Of a stretch of DNA of 64,000 nucleotides, positions 46,298 through 53,242 are shown in pieces. A program made the translations under genes and the position numbers. This stretch comes from Chloroflexota bacterium (GTDB lineage Bacteria > Chloroflexota > Anaerolineae > Aggregatilineales > J027): contig JACRBG010000014.1 in assembly GCA_016234595.1 (NCBI GenBank), forward strand, positions 17,230 to 81,229, given 5' to 3'. Each line of letters starts with the position of its first letter. Position 1 is the stretch's first letter. The notes beneath the pieces are model-generated. The model had not been told where the DNA came from, did not search any database, and was given only the letters and a program-made list of their open reading frames with translations.

Positions 46298-46326
46298 TTG
46301 TAACTTTACATTGTAAAGATGATAAC
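46298..46326 (+). promoter_or_regulatory. Promoter of tetR-MFS operon
   Basis: TTGTAA (46298-46303) and GATAAC (46321-46326) are separated by 17 bp. The 15-bp palindrome fills almost the whole spacer, so a bound repressor would block this promoter. Confidence 0.6.
46304..46318. promoter_or_regulatory. TetR operator O1
   Basis: CTTTACA-T-TGTAAAG, a perfect palindrome with 7-bp arms, lies in the divergent region between the aldolase operon and the tetR gene. Its size and place fit a TetR-family operator. Confidence 0.75.
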
Positions 46327-46347
46327 GTGAAATCTTTACACCGTCAA
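46319..46347 (-). promoter_or_regulatory. Promoter of aldolase-aminotransferase-kinase operon
   Basis: On the minus strand TTGACG (46347-46342) and TATCAT (46324-46319) are spaced by 17 bp. It overlaps the facing tetR promoter. Confidence 0.7.
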
Positions 46348-46348
46348 G
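46334..46348. promoter_or_regulatory. TetR operator O2, imperfect copy
   Basis: CTTTACACCGTCAAG matches O1 at 12 of 15 positions and starts exactly 30 bp (about three helical turns) from it. It covers the -35 of the minus-strand promoter. Confidence 0.65.
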
Positions 46349-46369
46349 TTTGTGGGTTATCATCAACCT

Positions 46370-46975
46370 ATGACCGACAATTATCATCACGGTGATCTCA
46401 AAAATGCACTGATTCAAGCGGGATTGGCAATCCTTTCACAAGAAGGGGTTCAAGCCCTTAGTCTGCGTAAAGTAGCCAAACATGCTGGGGTTAGCCATGC
46501 CGCTCCGTATTCTCATTTTACGGATAAGCAGGCGTTGATTGCAGCGATTGCTACCGAGGGCTATAAAAAACTTTATGAACAGGTCAGCGCAGTGGCCGTG
46601 CATTATCAGGCCGACCCACGTAGCCAGTTGATTGAGACCGCATGGGCTTATGTGCAATTTGCAATTGACACCCCCGATCATTTTAAGATCACTTTTTCGG
46701 GGATTGTTGAGCGCGAACATGATTACCCTGATTATGTTGAGCAAGCCCAGAAAAATTTTGCGCTAATTGTTGAAGTGATTGAATCCTGCCAGCGGCAGAA
46801 CATTCTACAGCAAGGGGATAGCGAATTACTGATGGTGAGCATCTGGTCAGGTTTGCACGGCCTGATTCATTTGCTGCTCGGCAATCAGCTTCCCAGTAAA
46901 TTGCTCAACCGCGTCTCGGCACGTGAAATATTGCTTTTCCAACTAAATCATTTTTTCGTCGGAGATACGCCATGA
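46370..46975 (+). CDS. TetR/AcrR-family transcriptional regulator
   Basis: This protein of 201 residues has an N-terminal TetR helix-turn-helix (about 8-55; LSLRKVAKHAGVSHAAPYSHFTDKQAL) and a C-terminal ligand-binding domain. It probably represses both its own operon and the divergent aldolase operon through the two palindromes between them, with a catabolite as inducer; this is inferred from layout. ATG 46370 was preferred over GTG 46352. Its stop overlaps the MFS gene start (ATGA). Confidence 0.9.
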   Translation: MTDNYHHGDLKNALIQAGLAILSQEGVQALSLRKVAKHAGVSHAAPYSHFTDKQALIAAIATEGYKKLYEQVSAVAVHYQADPRSQLIETAWAYVQFAIDTPDHFKITFSGIVEREHDYPDYVEQAQKNFALIVEVIESCQRQNILQQGDSELLMVSIWSGLHGLIHLLLGNQLPSKLLNRVSAREILLFQLNHFFVGDTP

Positions 46976-48171
46976 CAGACAGCAGTTATTCCGTGTATCG
47001 CTATCGTTGGGTAGTGCTGGGTGTTTTCATGTTCGTCAACCTCACCATCCAGATGTTATGGATTAGCTATGCCCCTATCACTGGCCCAGCCGCAAAATTT
47101 TATGGAGTCAGCGATTTAAAAATTGGACTGTTTGCGATGGTATTTATGCTGGCCTTTATCCCGCTATCCATTCCCGTTTCTTGGGTGATTGATACGTATG
47201 GCTTTCGGGTGGCGGTCAGTTTTGGCGTGGCGCTCATGGGAGTTTTTGGGGTGCTGCGCGGTTTGGCTGGGGAAAATTATTCGATGGTGCTCGCCAGCAC
47301 CATTGGCATCGCTATCGCCCAACCCTTTTTGCTCAACGCTTGGACAAAAGTTCCGGCCAATTGGTTTTCTACCAATGAACGGGCAACCGCAGTCGGATTA
47401 GTGACACTGTCGAATCTTATTGGAACCGCTTTAGGGCTTGTCTTGACACCCATCCTTATTGATGAAAATATCCATATTCCAACGGTTCAACTTATTTATG
47501 GCTCGATAGCGGCCTTTTCTGCCGTCCTATTCGTACTTTTTGCCCGTGAACACCCCCCAACACCCCCCGGCCCGTCGGTTCGTGCTTTAATGTTAGATGG
47601 GTTAAAACACGCCCTTAAAATTCGTGCTTTCTGGCTCTATCTTTTGGTGTCATTTGTGGGGCTGGGTATTTTTAATGGGATTACCACATGGGTCGAAAAC
47701 ATCGTCCGACCACGCGGTTTTACCCCTACGGATGCGGGAACATTAGGGGCAGTAATGCTAGTCGGTGGTTTGCTGGGGGCGGTAATTATTCCTCCGTTTT
47801 CAGATAAACAACATAAGCGTCAACCCTATTTGCTATTGGGAATCGTGCTGGCAATTCCCGGTATGATTGGGTTAACATTTGCCACCTCATTCCTTTTGCT
47901 GCTTGTTTCGGCCTTTGGCCTCGGATTTTTTATGGTCAGCACTCTGCCGATTGGGATGCAATACGCTGCTGAAATTACCCATCCCACACCAGAGGGAACC
48001 TCGAACGGCCTTATCCAGCTTTTTGGTCAAGCCTCGGTCATTTTTGTGTATATTATGGATGCACTTAAAACCTCAGATGGCTCTTTCAAACCCAGTTTGC
48101 TGCTGGCAACGGGTTTACTGATAGGCGGGGCGTTAATCATTACCCAATTACAAGACCCTATCCCCCAGTAA
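46972..48171 (+). CDS. MFS transporter
   Basis: This 399-residue protein has twelve predicted membrane helices and the layout of the major facilitator superfamily, with a VIDTYGFRVAV loop between helices 2 and 3 and a central cytoplasmic loop around residues 195-215. It resembles feline leukaemia virus subgroup C receptor-type and metabolite porters more than drug pumps, but the substrate cannot be read. Its overlap with tetR and the shared control region suggest that it carries the substrate of the aldolase-aminotransferase-kinase pathway. Confidence 0.88.
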   Translation: MTDSSYSVYRYRWVVLGVFMFVNLTIQMLWISYAPITGPAAKFYGVSDLKIGLFAMVFMLAFIPLSIPVSWVIDTYGFRVAVSFGVALMGVFGVLRGLAGENYSMVLASTIGIAIAQPFLLNAWTKVPANWFSTNERATAVGLVTLSNLIGTALGLVLTPILIDENIHIPTVQLIYGSIAAFSAVLFVLFAREHPPTPPGPSVRALMLDGLKHALKIRAFWLYLLVSFVGLGIFNGITTWVENIVRPRGFTPTDAGTLGAVMLVGGLLGAVIIPPFSDKQHKRQPYLLLGIVLAIPGMIGLTFATSFLLLLVSAFGLGFFMVSTLPIGMQYAAEITHPTPEGTSNGLIQLFGQASVIFVYIMDALKTSDGSFKPSLLLATGLLIGGALIITQLQDPIPQ

Positions 48172-48204
48172 AAAATTCAGTTTCATTCCTAAGGAGAAAG
48201 GAAT

Positions 48205-48233
48205 TTGACAAAAATTTTGAAATGCGATAGTCT
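48205..48233 (+). promoter_or_regulatory. Promoter of lacI-type gene
   Basis: TTGACA (48205-48210) and TAGTCT (48228-48233) are spaced by 17 bp. The LacI-type palindrome begins five bases after the -10, over the transcription start. Confidence 0.75.
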
Positions 48234-48237
48234 TGAT

Positions 48238-48253
48238 TTGAGAGCGCTCTCAA
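48238..48253. promoter_or_regulatory. LacI-family operator 1
   Basis: TTGAGAGCGCTCTCAA is a perfect 16-bp palindrome with the central CG typical of LacI/GalR sites. It lies at the expected +1 of the regulator gene, so the regulator should repress itself. Confidence 0.88.
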
Positions 48254-48265
48254 GTAGAGTGAGCG

Positions 48266-49336
48266 ATGGAAATTATGAAAAAATTGACTTTGGAAGAAGT
48301 TGGAAAATTAGCTGGAGTTTCGAGGGCTACCGTTTCACGAGTTGTGAATGGTTATCCGCACATTCGCCCTGAAATCCGCGAACGTGTCCAGCGGGTGATT
48401 GATGAGACTGGTTATCGCCCTAATCTCCTCGCTCGCTCGCTTGCCTCAGATCGGTCCAACATTATTGGTTTAGTAATCCCCAGCGGCGCTCAAGCTGTTT
48501 TCACCGACCCCTACTTCCCATGTTTAACACAAGGTATCTCGCGTGGTGTCAATAGCAACAACCTGACCCTTGCGCTGTTTATGGTTCATTCTGCTAAAGA
48601 AGAAGAACGAACTATTTTAAGCATTTTAGGAACAGGGCTGATTGATGGGCTAATTGTGACCAGTGACAATAAGGGCGATGTGTTTATTCCTGAATTGCTT
48701 AAACACGAGATGCCATTTGTCCAAATTGGCCGCTCGTTATATAGCGATAAAATCTATCGAGTGGATACCGATAACATTGCAGGAAGCTATATGGCAACCC
48801 AACACCTGATTTCGTTGGGTTATCAGCGTATTGCGACGATTGCAACTAATCGGAACTGTTCTGGCGATGACCGCTTTACCGGTTATTGCAGTGCATTTGC
48901 TGACCATGGCAAAGTCGTGGATCGTAAATTGGTGGTCTATGGAGACTATACTGTTGATAGTGGCTATCATGCTATGAAACAGCTCATTCCTCAGCGCCCA
49001 GATGCCGTGTTTATCACATCTGACACCATGGCTTTGGGGGGGATGCGGGCTTTACAAGAAGCCAATCTGCGTGTACCCGACGATATTGCGGTTGTTGGTT
49101 ATGATGATTTACCCCCAGCGGTACAGGCAAACCCTCAATTAACTACTGTTCGACAACCCATTGAGCAAACAGGGTTTTTGGCTGTATCTATGCTTGTGAA
49201 GATTCTATCCGGGGATGACCCACCATCCCATCAGATTGTTTTACCAGTTGAATTAGTCGTTCGGGCTAGTTGTGGGGCAACCCGATTAAAGTCTACCAGT
49301 CATCCAATACAGGAGGATACCTATCAAGCTAATTAG
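48266..49336 (+). CDS. LacI/GalR-family transcriptional regulator
   Basis: This 356-residue regulator has the N-terminal LacI helix-turn-helix and hinge (TLEEVGKLAGVSRATVSRVV; RPNLLARSLAS) and a periplasmic-binding-protein-like domain (about 65-340; IIGLVIPSG, DGLIVTSDN, AVVGYDDLPP). It should control the beta-glucan genes downstream, with a sugar or sugar phosphate as inducer. Three matching palindromes surround the gene. ATG 48266 is reported; ATG 48275 would remove three residues. Confidence 0.93.
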   Translation: MEIMKKLTLEEVGKLAGVSRATVSRVVNGYPHIRPEIRERVQRVIDETGYRPNLLARSLASDRSNIIGLVIPSGAQAVFTDPYFPCLTQGISRGVNSNNLTLALFMVHSAKEEERTILSILGTGLIDGLIVTSDNKGDVFIPELLKHEMPFVQIGRSLYSDKIYRVDTDNIAGSYMATQHLISLGYQRIATIATNRNCSGDDRFTGYCSAFADHGKVVDRKLVVYGDYTVDSGYHAMKQLIPQRPDAVFITSDTMALGGMRALQEANLRVPDDIAVVGYDDLPPAVQANPQLTTVRQPIEQTGFLAVSMLVKILSGDDPPSHQIVLPVELVVRASCGATRLKSTSHPIQEDTYQAN

Positions 49337-49356
49337 CAGAGAAATTTTCTCTTTCA

Positions 49357-49372
49357 TTGAGAGCGCTTTCAC
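49357..49372. promoter_or_regulatory. LacI-family operator 2, imperfect
   Basis: TTGAGAGCGCTTTCAC matches the perfect palindrome at 14 of 16 positions. It lies 20 bases after the regulator stop codon and 111 bp before operator 3, a spacing that would allow looping. Confidence 0.8.
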
Positions 49373-49467
49373 ATAGGCGCTCGGCTACATGAGCATCGTA
49401 TAGATAAATTAAAAAAAGGGGTGAACATGAGTTAGTCGGTACAATATCAGGTTTTTTTAGGGCGTTC

Positions 49468-49483
49468 TTGAGAGCGCTCTCAA
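49468..49483. promoter_or_regulatory. LacI-family operator 3
   Basis: An exact copy of operator 1 (TTGAGAGCGCTCTCAA) lies 38 bases upstream of the binding-protein start. It should control the transport and glycosidase genes. Confidence 0.88.
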
Positions 49484-49520
49484 ATTGATTAAGCATCAGA
49501 GTTTTTAGGAGAAAAATGAA

Positions 49521-50933
49521 ATGCGTAAGGCTCGATTTTTAGCAATCGTTGTTCTATTGGCCCTCTTAGTGCCAGTTGTAAGTCATAATAATGCTCAACC
49601 CGTTAAGGCGGCTGATCGCGTCCAAATCCGCTGGTTTGTAGGGTTGGGTGCAGGTACAGATGCTCCTCTGATTGAAGCACAAAACAAACTCGTTGAAGAA
49701 TTTAATGCCTCCCAAGACCAAATCGAACTCGTAATCGAAATTATCCCGAACGCGCAAGCCTACGATGCGTTGAGCACCGAAATTGCGGCGGGTAATGCCC
49801 CCGATATTGTTGGCCCAATGGGTATTCGTGGGCGCGCCTCCTTCCCCGGCGTGTGGATGGACCTCACTCCCCTAATTGAAGCGAATAGCTATGACCTGAG
49901 CGACTTTGACCCCGCGCTGGTTGATTTCTATAAAGTCGAAGGCGAAGGCCAATTGGGCATTCCGTTTGCAGTGTTCCCCTCATTTATGCTGTATAACACT
50001 GCCCTCTTTGACGAAGCTGGTCTGCCTTACCCACCCAAAGCCTACGGCGAACCCTATGTTGATGCTGACGGCGTTGAGCATGAATGGAATACCGATACCC
50101 TGCGCGACATTGCGATGTATCTGACCGTGGATGCGAACGGCAATGACGCCACGATGGACGAATTCGACCCCGAAGATATTGTCCAATTTGGTTATGGCAA
50201 TCAATTCACCGACGTGCGTGGACGCGACACCCTGTTTGGTTCCGGTAATTTTGTGGATGCCGATGGCAATGCGGTCGTTCCTGAGAATTGGCGTGCTGCT
50301 GAACATTGGTATCACCAAGCGATGTGGGAAGATTACTTCTACCCCAATGGCGTTTATGGCAACAGCGAATTGCTTGGTGGCCCCGGTGGTAACTGGTTTG
50401 GCACTGGCAATATTGCGATGATCACGATTCACTCGTGGTTCTTGGGCTGGGGTACCGATGGTTTGGAAGGCACATGGGATTTTGCTCCTGTCCCATCCTA
50501 TGAAGGCCAAGTCACCGCCAAACTGCACGCTGATACTTTTGGTATCATGGACTCCACTGAACACCCCGACGAAGCCTTTGCCGTTCTCTCCTATCTATTA
50601 GGGGATCGCGCTGAAGACTTGACCACACTATACAATGGTATGCCCGCTCGTTTGAGCCTGCAAAGCACCTATATCGAGCACTACGTTGCCCAACTGACCG
50701 AGACCTACCCTGACACCGACTTTGCCAGCAAGAATTGGGACGTCGTGCCTGCTGCTTTAGCTTACCCCGATAATCCCAATCACGAAGAAGGGATGCCGAG
50801 TTTCCTTGAAGCAAGTGCCCGCTATGGCGAATATTCGCAAGAAGCCGACAACAATGCGGACTATGATGTGGATGCCGGTCTAGATTCACTGCAAACCGAC
50901 CTACAGGCGATTTTTGACGCTGTGGCTAACTGA
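49521..50933 (+). CDS. Extracellular sugar-binding protein of ABC transporter (family 1)
   Basis: This 470-residue protein has a Sec signal peptide (basic start, hydrophobic core to about residue 20, likely cleavage after VKAA near 31) and a mature solute-binding domain of the MalE-like family 1. There is no lipobox Cys, so anchoring is not by the usual lipid. The C-terminal part is rich in acidic and aromatic residues. It would bring oligosaccharides to the two permeases encoded next. AGGAG precedes the ATG. Regulation by the LacI operators upstream is likely. Confidence 0.92.
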   Translation: MRKARFLAIVVLLALLVPVVSHNNAQPVKAADRVQIRWFVGLGAGTDAPLIEAQNKLVEEFNASQDQIELVIEIIPNAQAYDALSTEIAAGNAPDIVGPMGIRGRASFPGVWMDLTPLIEANSYDLSDFDPALVDFYKVEGEGQLGIPFAVFPSFMLYNTALFDEAGLPYPPKAYGEPYVDADGVEHEWNTDTLRDIAMYLTVDANGNDATMDEFDPEDIVQFGYGNQFTDVRGRDTLFGSGNFVDADGNAVVPENWRAAEHWYHQAMWEDYFYPNGVYGNSELLGGPGGNWFGTGNIAMITIHSWFLGWGTDGLEGTWDFAPVPSYEGQVTAKLHADTFGIMDSTEHPDEAFAVLSYLLGDRAEDLTTLYNGMPARLSLQSTYIEHYVAQLTETYPDTDFASKNWDVVPAALAYPDNPNHEEGMPSFLEASARYGEYSQEADNNADYDVDAGLDSLQTDLQAIFDAVAN

Positions 50934-50947
50934 TTATCTCATCCCAA

Positions 50948-50977
50948 ACCCCTTTCTGGGTAGTTTCGGAAAGGGGT
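50948..50977 (+). promoter_or_regulatory. Stem-loop after binding-protein gene
   Basis: ACCCCTTTC (50948-50956) and GAAAGGGGT (50969-50977) form a 9-bp stem 14 bases after the stop codon. No T run follows, so it probably protects the binding-protein mRNA 3' end and lowers read-through into the permeases rather than ending all transcription. Confidence 0.55.
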
Positions 50978-51062
50978 CTAGAACATTGCTTCTCCATTTC
51001 TCCTTCTGTTAAGGCCAGCCGGGGAAATGAGGGGTGAGATAAACCTCTTCTCAAAAGGTTAG

Positions 51063-51095
51063 GGCAGATTTTGACCTACATGGTCAAGGTCTGCC
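51063..51095 (+). promoter_or_regulatory. Second stem-loop upstream of permease genes
   Basis: GGCAGATTTTGACC and GGTCAAGGTCTGCC form a 14-bp RNA stem with two G-U pairs and a five-base loop. It lies 43 bases before the permease start. With the first stem-loop it fills much of the 205-bp gap. Confidence 0.55.
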
Positions 51096-51138
51096 ACAAC
51101 CTCCACCCAAGTCGCCAAATGGAAAGGAATTTAGGACG

Positions 51139-52134
51139 ATGGGCATTTCTCTAAAATGGACTCGCGTAGCACGCACGCAACCTCGACAAGGGTTAAGGGC
51201 TGGATTACGAAGCATGTCTCCGGCGCAACGCCGTGAAGCACGTTGGGGGCTTATCTTTATCAGCCCGTGGTTGATTGGTTTTACATGTTTTTACTTAATG
51301 CCAATGATTGCCTCGCTTATTTTTTCGACCTATAGTTTTAAGCTCTCGGCTCCCGGTGATGCCCATTTTGTTGGCCTTGCCAATTGGAAACGCATGTTAT
51401 TTCATGATTCCAACGTGTGGGAAGGCTTACGTGTAACCTTCACTTTCGGGCTAATCTCATTGTTTATTGGCATGGTTTCGGCTTTTTTACTGGCGGTTTT
51501 GCTGAATTCGAAGCATTTGCTGGCACGTAACGTTTTTAGAACACTGTTTTATGCCCCAACCATGGTGCCGCTAATCGCTGCGATTGTCATTTGGTCGCGG
51601 GTGTTGAATCCCCAAACGGGTTGGATCAACAAATTAATCGATCTCTTTGGCATCCACGCGGTGGGGGTAACCGGCCTGCGTTGGCTGGATGACCCCAAGT
51701 TGATTTATTTCGCATATACATTTATCGGATTATGGGGTATTGGCAATGCTGTTTTGATCAATCTGGCAGGTTTGCAGGGCGTCCCCACCGAACTATATGA
51801 AGCTGCCGAAATTGACGGGGCAAGTTGGCTCAAACGCCTCTGGAAAATCACTATTCCAATGGTCAGCCCTATCATTTTCTACAATCTCATTTTAAACGTA
51901 GTCGGGTTGCTGCAATATTTCATTGTGCCGTGGGTCTTAAATCAGGGTAGTGGCTACCCAGAGGGTACTACCCGTTTTTATATGGTCTACTTCTATAAAC
52001 AAGCCTTCACCTTCCAAAATATGGGTTATGGTGCTGCATTGGCATGGCTGATGTTTATTGTAGCGTTGATTATCACAACGGTTCTGTTTACAACAGGGCG
52101 TTCGTGGGTCTATTACTCAAGCGAGGAGCGTTAA
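51139..52134 (+). CDS. Sugar ABC transporter permease (MalF-like)
   Basis: This 331-residue integral membrane protein has six main helices (about 45-325) after a basic cytoplasmic start. The cytoplasmic EAA loop that docks the ATPase is visible as EAAEIDGASWLKRLWKITIPM. It pairs with the MalG-like permease encoded three bases downstream. AGGA lies a few bases before the ATG. Confidence 0.92.
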   Translation: MGISLKWTRVARTQPRQGLRAGLRSMSPAQRREARWGLIFISPWLIGFTCFYLMPMIASLIFSTYSFKLSAPGDAHFVGLANWKRMLFHDSNVWEGLRVTFTFGLISLFIGMVSAFLLAVLLNSKHLLARNVFRTLFYAPTMVPLIAAIVIWSRVLNPQTGWINKLIDLFGIHAVGVTGLRWLDDPKLIYFAYTFIGLWGIGNAVLINLAGLQGVPTELYEAAEIDGASWLKRLWKITIPMVSPIIFYNLILNVVGLLQYFIVPWVLNQGSGYPEGTTRFYMVYFYKQAFTFQNMGYGAALAWLMFIVALIITTVLFTTGRSWVYYSSEER

Positions 52135-52137
52135 GCC

Positions 52138-53217
52138 ATGTCGAAACCAATGGGTCTCGAACGAACAATGTCGTCCTATCAAATGGCCCGACGCCGTCGT
52201 AACATTTTGATCCAAGCGGGTATCACCCTTTTAGCGTTGACGGTCTTGTCCATTTACATTATGCCGCTTGGGTTTGGCGTGATGACGTCTCTCAAAACCA
52301 AAGATCAAGCCTCTGATCCTAAAGGCCCCATTATCCCCTCTGAAGCTGTTCAATACGAATACGAGGGCGAGAAATATGATGTGGTTTATGTGCCTAGTGA
52401 TTCTGGTGATCAAGAATGGGCCTTGATTAAGAAAAGTCGCAAGACTAGTCAATTTATCGACATTCATAATCCTGAGAAGGGTATTATTGAATGGGAGGGT
52501 AATTGGCGTGCCCTAAAACCCGTCTTCGAAACCTCATTTCAATGGGGCAATTATCGTGAGGCGTGGGATACGATTGAATTCCTGAAGCTGCTAAAGAATA
52601 CCTTTGTCTATGCGTTTGTGACCATGGTGGGTACACTAATCGCTTCAGCATTTGTCGCTTATGGCTTTGCCCGTTTCAAATTTCCTTTCCGTAACGCTTT
52701 GTTTATGGTGATGATTTCTACCATCATATTGCCACCAGCCGTCACGCTTGTGCCGACCTATGCTTTCTTTGTGAAGGTATTGAATTGGGGTGGAACGTGG
52801 TTGCCGTTGATTGTGCCGCAAATGTTTGGGAATGCGTATAATGTTTTCTTGCTGCGTCAATATTTTATGACGATTCCGCGCGAATTGGACGATGCAGCTA
52901 AGATTGACGGTGCTGGCCCACTGCGGACGTTTATTTCAGTCATTTTGCCACAGGCTGTCCCTGCTCTCACAGCGGTTGCCCTGTTCCATTTCTTCTTTGC
53001 ATGGAACGACTTTTTTGGCCCTCTGATCTATCTTGCGGGTAGTCGTGATTTACGTCCCATCACGGTTGGCCTGACCGAATTTAATGGTCTATACCGAACC
53101 GAACCGCAATTGATTTTGGCCGCCGCTACCATTTCGATGATTCTACCGTTGACTATCTTCTTTATCGCCCAACGGGTGTTTATTCAGGGGATTGTTATTA
53201 CGGGTGTTGATAAGTAA
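52138..53217 (+). CDS. Sugar ABC transporter permease (MalG-like) with extracytoplasmic insert
   Basis: This 359-residue permease has the usual six helices and EAA loop (DDAAKIDGAGPLRTFISVIL), but it is about 80 residues longer than typical MalG-like proteins. The extra part is a charged, beta-rich insert between the first and second helices (about residues 58-140; YEYEGEKYDVVYVPSDSGD), which would face outward and could contact the binding protein. No ATPase gene follows, so the transporter must borrow a shared MsmX/MsmK-type ATPase. Confidence 0.92.
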   Translation: MSKPMGLERTMSSYQMARRRRNILIQAGITLLALTVLSIYIMPLGFGVMTSLKTKDQASDPKGPIIPSEAVQYEYEGEKYDVVYVPSDSGDQEWALIKKSRKTSQFIDIHNPEKGIIEWEGNWRALKPVFETSFQWGNYREAWDTIEFLKLLKNTFVYAFVTMVGTLIASAFVAYGFARFKFPFRNALFMVMISTIILPPAVTLVPTYAFFVKVLNWGGTWLPLIVPQMFGNAYNVFLLRQYFMTIPRELDDAAKIDGAGPLRTFISVILPQAVPALTAVALFHFFFAWNDFFGPLIYLAGSRDLRPITVGLTEFNGLYRTEPQLILAAATISMILPLTIFFIAQRVFIQGIVITGVDK

Positions 53218-53242
53218 CCTTTAAAATCCTGAAGGAGTTCGC

